A stretch of DNA of 64,000 nucleotides from positions 5,694,501-5,758,500 of the forward strand of contig NZ_OY762614.1 in assembly GCF_963666145.1 (NCBI RefSeq), in the 5' to 3' direction. The notes beneath the pieces were generated by a model. That model had not been told where the DNA came from and did no database searches. It saw only the letters and a list, made by a program, of their open reading frames with translations. The translations under genes and the position numbers were made by a program. The stretch's first letter is position 1; every line of letters begins with the position of its first letter. The stretch comes from an uncultured Desulfobacter sp. GTDB lineage: Bacteria > Desulfobacterota > Desulfobacteria > Desulfobacterales > Desulfobacteraceae. Of this stretch, positions 26,435 through 35,944 are shown piece by piece.

Positions 26435-26923
26435 TCATGAAATTTCAGTTTTAATCTGTTTAAGCCGGTCAGCCATCTGGATGTCAGAGATATTTTCATC
26501 TGGAAACAAAGCCACCTGCTCAAACAAACCAAGGGTTTCTTGATCCACAGCAACCGGTTTTGCTTTCTTTATGGAAATATAGGCAAACTGGCTGTGCATG
26601 ACCGATTTCAACTGCTTTTTTTCCGGACAAAGCATGACAAATTCCACCAGATTCCTGAATGTGTCAAAGGCAAGCATCCGGCTCCAGATTTCCAGTTCTT
26701 CTCCCAGCAAAGAGGGTTTTAAATATAGAATGTTGTGCGCGGTAACGGCCCAGCCGTTTCCCGTGGCTTTCACGTGCTCAAATATATTGAGCACATTATT
26801 GGTCCTGAGCTGCTCTTCTCTGGCCGTAAGAAAATAGTTGATGTAATTTGCATTGTTGAGGTGAGAGAAAGGGTCACAATCCTCAAAATTTACCCGTTTG
26901 CCGGACTTCATGGTTTGAATCAT
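26435..26923 (-). CDS. hotdog-fold acyl-CoA thioesterase
   Basis: A 162-residue thioesterase of the 4-hydroxybenzoyl-CoA type. The signature VNFEDCDPFSHLNNANYINY carries the active-site Asp and the usual HxNN segment, followed by a single central helix and antiparallel strands. The substrate is unknown. It converges on the aldehyde dehydrogenase with the shared terminator between. The start has a GAAGG site. It is more likely a stand-alone housekeeping gene than part of the mycofactocin island. Confidence 0.85.
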   Translation of the reverse strand: MIQTMKSGKRVNFEDCDPFSHLNNANYINYFLTAREEQLRTNNVLNIFEHVKATGNGWAVTAHNILYLKPSLLGEELEIWSRMLAFDTFRNLVEFVMLCPEKKQLKSVMHSQFAYISIKKAKPVAVDQETLGLFEQVALFPDENISDIQMADRLKQIKTEIS

Positions 26924-27244
26924 TTATTTTGCCTTCGAAAATCATTTGAAAATAAAATCCGGTACAAAATAATCCTGTGATTTTTTTCTGTCAATGTTTC
27001 ATACTTTCCCAAATGCACCGCCAGTTTTTTTTACGGGGCATTCAGTAGCTGAACTTTGTACTTTCTTGAGAAAATTTTCCAGTTACGTGCGTGGTTTTCG
27101 CCTTAACCGGCGACCGCACTACAATTCGGGCAGAATTTTAGACGCTCTTCAGCCTTTCATTTCCATTCCTTTCAACATCCCAATAAATTGTCCAGTTACC
27201 TCCTGAGCTCCGTTATGCCTTATCCAACCCGGCCGGTGGCAAAA
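26924..27244. other. noncoding gap between thioesterase and slyX
   Basis: About 320 bases with no supported gene. A 70-codon ORF at 26994-27206 has no ribosome binding site. The phrase tccagttac occurs twice (near 27079 and 27191), but no clear element was recognised. Confidence 0.4.
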
Positions 27245-27454
27245 TCAATAATGGGGCGGCTTTACATTGGCCGGTGCATCCATGCCCAAAAGGACCTCAG
27301 CATGGGCCTTGCCCAGCTTTGATAATCTGTTGCACAGGGCATTGAGCCGGTCTATTTCTTTTTGCTGCCGGCAGACCACATCGTTCAATTCCTTGATGGT
27401 CTTTTCCTGGTAGGCCAGCTTTGTTTCAATGTCCATCAGACGAGCCTCATCCAT
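27245..27454 (-). CDS. slyX: SlyX family protein
   Basis: A 69-residue coiled-coil protein. It consists of one long heptad helix (LETKLAYQEKTIKELN and RQQKEIDRLN regions) and ends with the family's PPHY motif. SlyX is widespread and its function is unknown. The start ATG has an ideal AAGGAG site. Confidence 0.9.
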   Translation of the reverse strand: MDEARLMDIETKLAYQEKTIKELNDVVCRQQKEIDRLNALCNRLSKLGKAHAEVLLGMDAPANVKPPHY

Positions 27455-28055
27455 TTTACTCTCCTTTAAAAATGATACTTGCTGCCCTAAAAATAAGTAT
27501 TATTGACGGCGTTTAAGCCAGGTAAAGACTTTTGGCGTTTTTTCTGGCATATGCTTGCATATTTTATAGCAATCTGAAAAAATTTCTATTATTCAAATAA
27601 CTTTTCCAAGTTTAAATTTACTGATTTCTACGTTGTGTCTCGTATCACCAAATAAATATTTGCTCCATCAGGCTGGGTCTAAGACTTGCCAAGTGTATCG
27701 TCTATACATTTGACTCACCCTTAAGAATATGTGCCATGCCCGGAACACACAGAAATATTCTGACGGACAAGCCTCAGAATTTTTGAGGAATCGAAAACCC
27801 TTATTTTGTCCATGAGCTTTCTGAATGCCAATTGATTTTGATGAATGTTTTTTATATACAATATATTGTAATGGGAAAGTTGTTCATTTGATTGTGTTTA
27901 CGAAATATAATTGAATATCTCTTTACACCAATTCGATACATTGATATTAATTTGCAAATCAAAATTTTAATCGTTGTAGATCGGACTACATTACCAATTA
28001 CATGATATACAAATCTGCACAACAACCGGACTAAAAGAGACTTTTTTTTATATCT
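27455..28055. other. AT-rich gap before the HEAT-repeat gene
   Basis: About 600 bases, strongly AT-rich, with no gene, RNA or repeat recognised. The last 150 bases probably contain the promoter of the HEAT-repeat gene. The drop in GC starts here and continues to about 30.2 kb, which suggests acquired DNA. Confidence 0.4.
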
Positions 28056-28682
28056 ATGACGTACTCAAAACCGATTCAAAAAATTCTTCAAATTGGCGAA
28101 CCTGAAGACATAGATGACTGGCCTGACTATCTGGGATATGGCTTCAATAACACTCATGTACAGGAACTCATTGAACTTCTATCAAGTAATGATTTATGGT
28201 CACATAAAAATGATAAAGATGCTTGGGCGGGTGTCCATGCATGGAGAGTTTTAGGACAATTGAAGGCAGAAGAAGCGATTGAGCCATTGTTTAATTTTTT
28301 AGATCGAAACAACGATGAATGGAGTCATAATGAAATTCCAATAGTCTTGGAGATGCTTGGTCCTTCCGTGTTCGAGACAAGTAAAGCTATCCTAAAAGAT
28401 TCTTCTCGAACGGTGTGGGTTAGAGTCGTTGCCGCAGAGGCCATGACTAACATAGCTCAATCTTATCCACAGTATCGAAAAGATTCCATCCATATTTTTG
28501 GCGAAGAATTAAAAAATTATAAAACTAATGATATTACATTAAATTCATTTGTTATTTATGGGCTGGTTAATCTACAATCTCATGAGTATTTAAAAGAAAT
28601 GAAGGAAGCTTTTGATGCACGATGTGTTGATGAAATGACTATGGGAAATTGGGAAGATGTTCAGGATGAATTAGGGATATAA
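28056..28682 (+). CDS. HEAT-repeat-like helical protein
   Basis: A 208-residue protein made of paired helices typical of HEAT/PBS-lyase repeats (HAWRVLGQLKAEEAIEPLF and WVRVVAAEAMTNIAQ units). The first 30 residues are acidic and aromatic. Repeat proteins of this type are often immunity or adaptor proteins in accessory DNA, but no partner toxin is visible beside it. Codon use is much more AT-rich than in the neighbouring housekeeping genes, which supports horizontal origin. No strong Shine-Dalgarno is seen. Confidence 0.7.
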   Translation: MTYSKPIQKILQIGEPEDIDDWPDYLGYGFNNTHVQELIELLSSNDLWSHKNDKDAWAGVHAWRVLGQLKAEEAIEPLFNFLDRNNDEWSHNEIPIVLEMLGPSVFETSKAILKDSSRTVWVRVVAAEAMTNIAQSYPQYRKDSIHIFGEELKNYKTNDITLNSFVIYGLVNLQSHEYLKEMKEAFDARCVDEMTMGNWEDVQDELGI

Positions 28683-29489
28683 TATGAATAAGTAATACGT
28701 AAGAGGCTACTCCTTTAACTATATAACCCAGGAGATCTCATATCTGACTGTTCTTCCGCACAGTGTCCGCACAGGCAAATTTGATTTTCAGTAGAATTTT
28801 GAAGGAAAATAAAACCCCACAATCTGTCTATTTTTGACCAAAACCATTGCCAATAAAGGTGTTCACTACTTTCGTTATTCTTGCCTGTCTGGAAATCAGG
28901 GTTGGCCTCCTTTGATACCATCATTGTGGTTTAGTCAAAAAATCGAATTTGTAGGGATCATGTACTGGGCAATAAATGTTATATTGGTCGCCCCTCAAAA
29001 CGGAACTTATCCCCCTAAATCCGGTTACACAATATTTTTCCAAAAGCAAAGATGATGCCGTTAGGGTAGTGTACTCCTCGACCGTCGTCAAATTAGTGCC
29101 TGAACGGAAACCCGTGTTTGGATGAAAAGTTGCCCAGATGCAAGGCGCAGAACAATTTACAACCGGAGCATACTAATGTATGTGAGGATTGTAAATTGTT
29201 CTGCAACGCCGCAGGTGGGCGACTTTTCGTTCAAACACAAATTAGCCCAGACAGCAGAATTAGACCAGCTTAAGTCCGGTTGTTTCTCAAATATTTTATT
29301 TGCACCCCGGCAAAATTATTGACAGAAGCGCTTAAGGCATTCCCTGCAAGAGCATTACCCACCTGCTTATGAGTTTGTGATCCAATATTTACAAAATTAC
29401 GAGTTGTTTCAGCTAATCTGGCTGCAGATTGTGCAATATCTGCTGTTTTCGCAACATCCAAACCAATTTGTGCTGAATTTGCTGTCATA
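28683..29489. other. accessory noncoding region with degraded sequence
   Basis: About 800 bases without a trusted gene. ORFs on the minus strand at 28715-28924 and 29270-29488 have no ribosome binding site. The second lies against the truncated PP-loop gene and may be a fragment of something inserted there. The main structure is the 125-bp palindrome at 29114-29238. Confidence 0.4.
29114..29238. repeat. 125-bp imperfect palindrome (MITE-like)
   Basis: Nested inverted arms run from gtgtttg (29114-29120) and caaacac (29232-29238) through gaaaagttgccca against tgggcgacttttc. The inner arms are cagaacaatttacaa (29148-29162) against ttgtaaattgttctg (29189-29203). The whole segment could fold into one long hairpin with small bulges. 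It contains no gene and looks like a non-autonomous palindromic element. Confidence 0.75.
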
Positions 29490-30209
29490 CGCCCGGCCTA
29501 TGAACAACATGTGGTTACCAGTCTCGGTATACCGTTGGTTATTACCGGTTTTTCCGAAGGCCAGCGGGAAATGGACCATCAATACAAAATTTTAAACATT
29601 GAAGAACACAAATCCAAATTTATAAAAGCATTTTATACATGGAAATCCTATTTTCAAAATGTCGCCAATTTTTACCCAAAAGAAGAAAGTGACCAATTGA
29701 TGAAAACGTTCTTTCCAAAACTTGAGTCATATATTAACGAATCGAATGCACATTACCCATATTTTTTACCGTTATCAAACTATGTCCAATGGAACTCGAT
29801 GTCCGATCTTGAATCTATTCTTCAGGAAAATACAAATTGGACGCGTCCGGCAAACACCGTTTCTCATTCCAGTTGTTTTATTGAACCGATCAAAGGTTAT
29901 ATGGAAAATAAAAGAAATCTTAACGAACTCCGCTCTGAAATAAGTTGCATGATTCGAAATGGTTCCATTTCTCGTGAAGAGGCTTTACTGGAGATGGAAA
30001 AAATGTGCATCGTTGGAGACAAAAAACCGGACGTCTTGGATCAGTTCTATTCATTTATTAATATTTCAGAAGAGCAATTTATGAAAGGTATAAAAGAACA
30101 AATGAAAAGTCCCCTCAGCAGAGAGAAACTTTCGGCAGCCAGAAAAGAATTGTTGTTGAGCTTAGCGTGGATTATGGGAATTTCAAACCATAAAATGAAA
30201 ATTATATAG
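29490..30209 (+). pseudogene. 5'-truncated PP-loop ATPase / N-acetyl-sugar amidotransferase-like gene
   Basis: About 240 codons of the C-terminal part of an adenine-nucleotide alpha-hydrolase (PP-loop) protein. The frame is open upstream of the GTG at 29511, reading RPAYEQHVVTSLGIPLVITG, which is internal core strand sequence. The nucleotide-binding N terminus with the SGG-x-DS loop is missing. The C-terminal helical region has NTNWTRPANTVSHSSCF and SISREEALLEM, as in surface-sugar amidotransferases. An insertion or deletion near 29.3-29.5 kb probably removed the 5' end. Base use is AT-rich. Confidence 0.6.
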
Positions 30210-30288
30210 CGGAAATATTGGAAGGCATGTATCTTTGAAATAACCTGACCGGTTCCCTTATTTGGTTAATGAAAGCCGCGTTTTTCGG

Positions 30289-31785
30289 TCAGAAATAACA
30301 ATGAAACAATATTTTTGCGCTTGTGGAATAAGGAAGGCTTCCATAGGATGACCGTGATGCCCCTGCATTAAAACCGGCCGACAAGGAGACCCATGTCGTC
30401 TCGCTCACCTGATATTCCAGTTTGGGCTGAAAAAAGACACCGCCCGATGACAGGTCTATTTTTACAATTCCGGACAATTCAAGATTGTCCATGAGAAAGT
30501 CGTTCCACTCGGAACGGATAAACAATTCATGACGGGACAAAAGATCCTGGATCTCATTGTCACGGATCGTCCAGAGTTGCCCCAGACGCATAGCGCCGAA
30601 TGCGGCGGTTAAAGGGTTATTGAGCATATCCGCTGCGGCTTTGCCTTTGTCGAACCAGTCGTCCCAGTCATTACCGGAAAGGCCAGCCTGGTTAAAATGA
30701 TATTCAAAATAAGTGGTGCGCTCCACATCCTTTTCTGAATAAGAAAAACCCACGGCAAGCTGATTGAAAAAATGTTTCTTCATATCCGCTTCCAGAACAA
30801 AATTTTTAGGATCTACACCATATTCCTCGCCAAATTTTTCAGCCGCCTCGGAAATGGCGTCAAGCTGTTTTCCTCCGCTCCATTCCATGTAGGCCACGAT
30901 CCGGGTTCCGATGTTCCGGGATATGTTGGTGCCTGCGTGGAAAGTGCCGTTCTCCGAATACAATGAAAACTCCGTTTTGACATCCTCGAACATATTCAGA
31001 GCAAGCTTGGCAAAAAAACGATCGGTGTCGTTCAGGTCTGCCAAGCCGAGTCCAAAGAGATTGTCATTCTGCCAAAACGACGAATCGGCGTCGCTGATTT
31101 TCGGTGCGCAGGCTGCGGAAAAGCTGAAAGCGCTTGAAAGGTATTGCCCCCGGATCATCACAGTGCCGATGCGCTCTTCTCGAAGTCGGCTCGGGTCCTG
31201 TTCGAACAACTGGCGGCTCACGGCGTCTTTTTTAAAATAATCCGTCGGGTTATACCCTACGGCCACACCGTTTTTAAGGTTCACACGCCCTATATCAATG
31301 TAAGCGTTTTGGCCGACGGAGCCGGAGAAATAAAATTCCCTCAGGTCATTAAGCAGGGAGTGGTCATCTATTTCTCTTCCATACTCGAAAGCGTAATATG
31401 CTTTATCCGACATGATTAGCTCCAGACGGGGAAGCAGTTTTGTTTTTAGACGAAAATTAACGGCCTGAATAAACTGGGTACGTAAAAAATCGGAACCGGA
31501 TGTCGGTACGGGAATGGAATCTCTTTCCAGAAACAGCCGCAGGGAGGTTTCCGTATCAAGCTTGAGCGGAAGTGAAAAGCCATCCTTTTCCTGGGACGGC
31601 TCCTGTTCGGATAAAATTCCCTCAGGCAGGGAGTCATGGTCACCGGCATTGTCCTGCAGAATGTCTTCGGGAAGCAAAAGCAGGTCATTTGACTCGTCGT
31701 TTTGCTGAGCCGGTGCCGCAACCGGCCCAGCAAATACCAGGAGGAGAATAAAGATCAGCCCTGCAATGTTTCGTACCCAAACCAC
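30289..31785 (-). CDS. putative outer-membrane beta-barrel protein of the lipid/polyene cluster
   Basis: A 498-residue exported protein. The GTG start follows AAGGAG by 12 bases and gives a 26-residue signal peptide (LIFILLLVFAGPVAAPA). Residues 30-75 are acidic and low-complexity. The rest alternates amphipathic strands and ends in HCYF with a terminal aromatic residue, as in outer-membrane barrels. It is the last gene of the 17-gene unit, after the LolA-like and ABC transporter genes. A role in delivering or anchoring the product at the outer membrane is inferred from position only. No family name is certain. Confidence 0.7.
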   Translation of the reverse strand: MVWVRNIAGLIFILLLVFAGPVAAPAQQNDESNDLLLLPEDILQDNAGDHDSLPEGILSEQEPSQEKDGFSLPLKLDTETSLRLFLERDSIPVPTSGSDFLRTQFIQAVNFRLKTKLLPRLELIMSDKAYYAFEYGREIDDHSLLNDLREFYFSGSVGQNAYIDIGRVNLKNGVAVGYNPTDYFKKDAVSRQLFEQDPSRLREERIGTVMIRGQYLSSAFSFSAACAPKISDADSSFWQNDNLFGLGLADLNDTDRFFAKLALNMFEDVKTEFSLYSENGTFHAGTNISRNIGTRIVAYMEWSGGKQLDAISEAAEKFGEEYGVDPKNFVLEADMKKHFFNQLAVGFSYSEKDVERTTYFEYHFNQAGLSGNDWDDWFDKGKAAADMLNNPLTAAFGAMRLGQLWTIRDNEIQDLLSRHELFIRSEWNDFLMDNLELSGIVKIDLSSGGVFFQPKLEYQVSETTWVSLSAGFNAGASRSSYGSLPYSTSAKILFHCYF

Positions 31786-31928
31786 GTCGAAATCCGACTC
31801 CTTTTTTTATGAAAAGCCATGGACTGACCGGCTCTATTTCTTCCCAGGCTCAACTCGCAATAAACGTTGTAAATCTCTGTTTTAATTACCCAGATCTCCT
31901 TGTAAAAAATTGCCTATCGAGGCTTGGA

Positions 31929-32804
31929 TTACTCTGCCCTGAACCGCGGCAGATACTCCTTCTGAAACCAGAAGTCCGGAATTTTTGCATATTGATAGTC
32001 CGTATGAGTCATTTTGGTAATCAAGGTTCTGTCCAGGCCGTCAATAATAATAGTCTCTGTGGGCCGGTTCCGTCCCAGTACATTTACGAGGCGCCGGTAA
32101 TATGCAATTTTGAGCAATCTCCCGCTGTCAGAGTAAAACTTCCCCTTCACAGGCATAAAAGTTTCCTTTTCGATCCAGAGATCAATTTTCCGATAAGTAA
32201 CGGAATCCTCTCTTGCCGATAATTTTACCAGATAGCAATTTCGCTTCTTTCTGTCCGCGTCCTGGATACTTGCCTCCCCGGATAGCTCGGCGCTATAGTC
32301 CTTGGCCATGTTCACCGAAACCACATCGCCGTTAGATGCCTGGCCCATAAGTCTTTGCTGCGGAGATATGCGGACGCTGGCCTTGGATGTGGGATCGAAG
32401 TACCACAGGTCATTTCCGTTTTTCATCATGATCTTATCCCGGTCCCGAAGGGGTTTTTCGAACCGGACCAGACTGTTGAACCGGGCGGTTTCGTCTTCTT
32501 TGGCAAAAATGGTCAGCTCGACTTTCTGAATTGGACTGCTTCCCCGGTACTCCACAAGGGTTTCGGTGAAACGAAACGGCCGGTCCGGATTTCGAACCGC
32601 GTCGCAGGCTTCCACGATCTGGACGGCTGTAAGCGTTTTAAGGGAGGCTGACGCGTTCCCCTCAATTGGTGTGGCCGTCTCATTTTCTGATATTGCAGCC
32701 GCTTCATTTTTGTTAAATTTCAATTCCGGAGAGGACTGGCCGAAAACCGAAGCCGCAGCGCCAATCAGCAGCGCCATTACAATTGAAATGATTTTGTAGT
32801 ACAT
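31929..32804 (-). CDS. LolA-like outer-membrane lipoprotein-sorting protein
   Basis: A 291-residue periplasmic protein. The ATG at 32804 with AAGGAGAC upstream gives a signal peptide (IISIVMALLIGAAASVFG). The mature part matches the COG2834 LolA-like fold: curved antiparallel sheet, VRFEKPLRDRDKIM and GNDLWYFDP strands, a C-terminal YQYAKIPDFWF helix region. Such proteins carry hydrophobic molecules across the periplasm. A LolA homologue is also standard in aryl-polyene clusters. It lies between the permease and barrel genes. Confidence 0.85.
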   Translation of the reverse strand: MYYKIISIVMALLIGAAASVFGQSSPELKFNKNEAAAISENETATPIEGNASASLKTLTAVQIVEACDAVRNPDRPFRFTETLVEYRGSSPIQKVELTIFAKEDETARFNSLVRFEKPLRDRDKIMMKNGNDLWYFDPTSKASVRISPQQRLMGQASNGDVVSVNMAKDYSAELSGEASIQDADRKKRNCYLVKLSAREDSVTYRKIDLWIEKETFMPVKGKFYSDSGRLLKIAYYRRLVNVLGRNRPTETIIIDGLDRTLITKMTHTDYQYAKIPDFWFQKEYLPRFRAE

Positions 32805-32853
32805 GCTCGTCTCCTTGCCTCTATTTATGATTATCCATTTAATGTTGGTTTTA

Positions 32854-34254
32854 TTAATAGTGTCCAAGCGCATCCACGATTTGCATCCGTCCGGCTTTCC
32901 TGGCCGAGATATAAGAGGAAAGAACCGACATCAGTATAAATCCCATCCAGGCAGACGGCATAAACCCGGGCTTTCCCAGAATCTGAATAGCGAACGGCAC
33001 CGGCTCTACGTTGCCCGGCGGAATATATGTAATGTTGGATAAGTTAACCGCATATTGAAAAATAAAGGCAATCACTACGCCCATGGTGCCGCCGATCAGT
33101 CCCAGCAGTCCACCCTCAATCATGAATTGCTTGATCACGCCGCCCCGGCGCACGCCCATGGAGCGGATGGTTCCGATTTCATTAACGCGCTCCATTACGC
33201 ACATGCTCATGGTGTTCATCACGGTAAACAAAACCACCACCAGCATAATCACGGACATGAAAATAAAAATTGAACCGATGAACGATTTTACCTGTCCGTA
33301 ATACGGTGCCAGCGTTTCAAATCGTTTTACTTCCAGATCCAGGCCCTTTTGCCTAAACATCTCCTCCAAGCGAGCAAGGGCGCCTGTAAGATCATCCGTA
33401 GATTTTAACTGAATAATGATTCCGGTAACGCCTGGTTTTTTTGCGTTTCCGTAAACGAGCTGCTGGGCTTTTTTCAAATGAACCGTAACGTAGTTGTCGT
33501 CAAGCTGCTTAATAGGCAACCGTTTTGCCTGATTCACACCCATGCGCACCACGTTGGGGGCACCGCCAACCTGGGTGGCGAGCAAATCGAGCTGCGGCCT
33601 TGAGTCCGCTAAGTCCCGGGCGGCCGGTGCTTCAGCGTCCAAGGCGGCAATGGCGCTGAAATCCTCCATAGGCTCGTCAATGGATTTTACTTTTGCCTTG
33701 TCTCTCACCCTGCATCCGTCAATTTTAAGATCGTCACAGAGATTTAAAATCCGCGCCATTCCCACGCCGATCACGCCACCTGTAATATCGTCGTCGTTAA
33801 GGCCGGTATCCGAAGAGACATTGTAGAGGATATGCCGCCCCCGCCAAGCGCCTAATACCTTTTGGTCCGATGGAATCACGCCGCTTCCGAAAAAGGTTTT
33901 GGAAACCTCTTCATCATAGTTACCGATTATGCCGCTGAACTGAAGCACCGGGGTTATGACGTTGATTTTGTCTTTAAAAAAATCATCCCCGGCAATGGTT
34001 TTCATCAGAGTCTTATAATCGTAGATTCCGTAATCGCCCGGATTCCCGGCACCGTATTCGAAAAAGCCGGTTTTATAAATCTGGAGATGTCCAAGCATCC
34101 GGACATAGGACGCTTCCATACCGAACATAGTGGAAAAAAAATAGCCGCCGAATGATAAAATGCCAACAGTTCCGATAGTGATGGCCATGATAGTCATAAC
34201 GGATCGGCGTGTGTTTCTGAAAATATTTCGAAAACAAATTTGAAGAAGTTTCAT
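32854..34254 (-). CDS. ABC transporter permease (FtsX/LolCE/MacB-like)
   Basis: A 466-residue inner-membrane permease with one N-terminal membrane helix (about residues 18-40), a large periplasmic MacB-PCD-type domain and three C-terminal helices (from about residue 320). The RNTRRSVMTIMAITIG start and the VMERVNEIGTIRSMGVRRG coupling segment are diagnostic of FtsX-type permeases. It works with the ATPase encoded just upstream, probably extracting a lipid or lipoprotein from the membrane toward the LolA-like protein. The start is the first ATG. Confidence 0.9.
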   Translation of the reverse strand: MKLLQICFRNIFRNTRRSVMTIMAITIGTVGILSFGGYFFSTMFGMEASYVRMLGHLQIYKTGFFEYGAGNPGDYGIYDYKTLMKTIAGDDFFKDKINVITPVLQFSGIIGNYDEEVSKTFFGSGVIPSDQKVLGAWRGRHILYNVSSDTGLNDDDITGGVIGVGMARILNLCDDLKIDGCRVRDKAKVKSIDEPMEDFSAIAALDAEAPAARDLADSRPQLDLLATQVGGAPNVVRMGVNQAKRLPIKQLDDNYVTVHLKKAQQLVYGNAKKPGVTGIIIQLKSTDDLTGALARLEEMFRQKGLDLEVKRFETLAPYYGQVKSFIGSIFIFMSVIMLVVVLFTVMNTMSMCVMERVNEIGTIRSMGVRRGGVIKQFMIEGGLLGLIGGTMGVVIAFIFQYAVNLSNITYIPPGNVEPVPFAIQILGKPGFMPSAWMGFILMSVLSSYISARKAGRMQIVDALGHY

Positions 34255-34294
34255 TTCATTTCTCCGTTAGAGCCTGGATAGAACCTTGCCCCTG

Positions 34295-34993
34295 TCAATG
34301 GTTATTGCTGTTAAGCCGACCGTCCTTGATTTCGAACACGCTATCCGCCTGGTCCATGACTTTGGCATCATGGGTGGAAAATATAAAAGCCGCGCCGCAT
34401 TCGTTCTGCACTTCGTGCATCAGCTCAATGATCTCTTGTCCTGTCTTGCTGTCCAGATTGGCGGTGGGCTCGTCGGCGAGAACAATCATGGGGTTTTTCA
34501 CCAGGGCGCGAGCGATGGCAACGCGCTGGCGCTGTCCGCCGCTCAACTCCGAGGGCCGATGATTTTTCTGCGCTTCGAGCCCCACCGATTTAAGGATTCC
34601 CATCACGCGGTCCTTACGCTCTTCGGCCGACGTCTTGTTGGTCAAAAGGAGCGGATATTCGATGTTTTCATACGCCGATAAAACTGGAATGAGGTTGAAA
34701 TTCTGAAAAATAAAGCCGATTTTATCCGCCCTGAAATCCGTAAGCTCATTATCGTCGAATTCCCCCATATCCTGTCCGCAAATTTTGATTCTACCGCTGC
34801 TGGGACAGTCGATGCATCCGATGAGATTTAAAAGCGTGCTTTTACCGCTCCCCGAGGGTCCGACCACAACGGAAAATTCGCGCTTGGAGATATCGGCCGT
34901 CACCCCCCTCAAGGCCTTGACTTCCACCTTGCCCAAAAGATACGTTTTATGAACGTCTTGTAAACGAACCACATATTCCTGACTATCATTCAT
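34295..34993 (-). CDS. ABC transporter ATP-binding protein (LolD/MacB-like)
   Basis: A 232-residue ATPase with Walker A GPSGSGKS (about residues 42-49), Q-loop FQNFNLIP, signature LSGGQRQRVAIARAL, Walker B MIVLADEPT and the H-loop STHD. It has the compact LolD/MacB-type layout and pairs with the FtsX-type permease 40 bases downstream. It begins directly after the ThiF-like gene (3-base gap), so export is transcriptionally tied to biosynthesis. Confidence 0.93.
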   Translation of the reverse strand: MNDSQEYVVRLQDVHKTYLLGKVEVKALRGVTADISKREFSVVVGPSGSGKSTLLNLIGCIDCPSSGRIKICGQDMGEFDDNELTDFRADKIGFIFQNFNLIPVLSAYENIEYPLLLTNKTSAEERKDRVMGILKSVGLEAQKNHRPSELSGGQRQRVAIARALVKNPMIVLADEPTANLDSKTGQEIIELMHEVQNECGAAFIFSTHDAKVMDQADSVFEIKDGRLNSNNH

Positions 34994-34996
34994 GTT

Positions 34997-35944
34997 TCAC
35001 CTATACTGTTCTATGATGTTAGACTGTTTTTTGTTTCCGCAGGCCTCACATCCGGGATCGGCCGATATGAAGTGCTCGGTCGCAAGAACATCATTTTCCG
35101 GAAAGTTATTTTCAGACGCCTTTAACGAATTTTTAAAATGATCCGTCATGATCGCTTTTAGGCCGCGTGCACTGAGCATCAGTTTTTTGAAGGGAAGCTG
35201 TTGGGAAAGATAAAAAATCCTGTTCATCACACCGGCCTCAAATCCAAGCAGATAACGCATGGAGATGATGCCGATCATTGATCCCAGCATCCCCACCGCA
35301 GCACCGAAACTGGGATAGTATTCAAAGGGAAGCGCTCTTCCAGCGGTAAACACCGGCGCCTTTTTAAACAGGCAGTTCAGACAGATCGTCCCCCCGGCCG
35401 CTATAAAGCAGAAGCCTCCCATTCCCAGGGCGATGGCGTGAATGCAGGCAACACCTCCCGAGACCAGTTTTCTGTTTACCTCCTCCTTGTGCGCCATGGC
35501 GTCGGTCGCCTCGATAACCAGGTCCTGATCTTTTGCAATCTTATCTAACTGGTCCAGCGTCATTTTTTCCGTCATGGCGTTAATTTTTATCCATGGATTG
35601 AATTGATTCAGGGTTTGTTTAGCTGATTGAGCCTTGTTGGTACCGATGCGGTTGTAATCGTGAAGAATCTGCCGATTCAGATTGGAGAGGCTCACCTCAT
35701 CAAAATCGCAAATGGTTATCTCTCCGACGCCGGCACCGGCCAGATAGTATAAAACGGGACTTCCTAAGCCTCCGGCACCCAACACAAGAACTTTTTTATT
35801 TTTCAATTCCGCTTGCTTTTCTTCTCCCATAAAAGCAATTTGGCGGCTGTACAACTCTTTTTCCTCTTCGGATAAGGGCACGTGAATTCTCCTTGCGCAT
35901 TTATTTAGATTTGGCGAAGCCGGCGCTTTACACCGGATTGTCAT
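34997..35944 (-). CDS. ThiF/MoeB/HesA-family E1-like adenylating protein
   Basis: A 315-residue E1-like enzyme. The nucleotide-binding loop VLVLGAGGLGSP (about residues 51-62), DFDEVSLSNLNRQ with the arginine finger, and the zinc cysteines CLNC and CEAC are present, so an active adenylating fold is likely. These enzymes activate C-terminal carboxylates of sulfur-carrier proteins or peptides. No ubiquitin-like partner gene was seen nearby. A role on the acyl product, the ACP or a sulfur donor is open. It overlaps the upstream radical SAM gene by 17 bases. Confidence 0.88.
   Translation of the reverse strand: MTIRCKAPASPNLNKCARRIHVPLSEEEKELYSRQIAFMGEEKQAELKNKKVLVLGAGGLGSPVLYYLAGAGVGEITICDFDEVSLSNLNRQILHDYNRIGTNKAQSAKQTLNQFNPWIKINAMTEKMTLDQLDKIAKDQDLVIEATDAMAHKEEVNRKLVSGGVACIHAIALGMGGFCFIAAGGTICLNCLFKKAPVFTAGRALPFEYYPSFGAAVGMLGSMIGIISMRYLLGFEAGVMNRIFYLSQQLPFKKLMLSARGLKAIMTDHFKNSLKASENNFPENDVLATEHFISADPGCEACGNKKQSNIIEQYR

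Noticed and set aside
28715..28924. Small minus-strand ORF with Trp and Cys residues
   Set aside because: No ribosome binding site before its ATG and no family recognised; a GGAGG in the area is inside the frame, not before the start.
29114..29238. Integron attC site
   Set aside because: The palindrome lacks the GTTRRRY/RYYYAAC core sites and no cassette array or integrase is nearby.
29270..29488. 72-codon minus-strand ORF with Ala/Asn-rich protein-like sequence
   Set aside because: No ribosome binding site, and it overlaps the start region of the truncated PP-loop gene; likely a fragment or chance frame.
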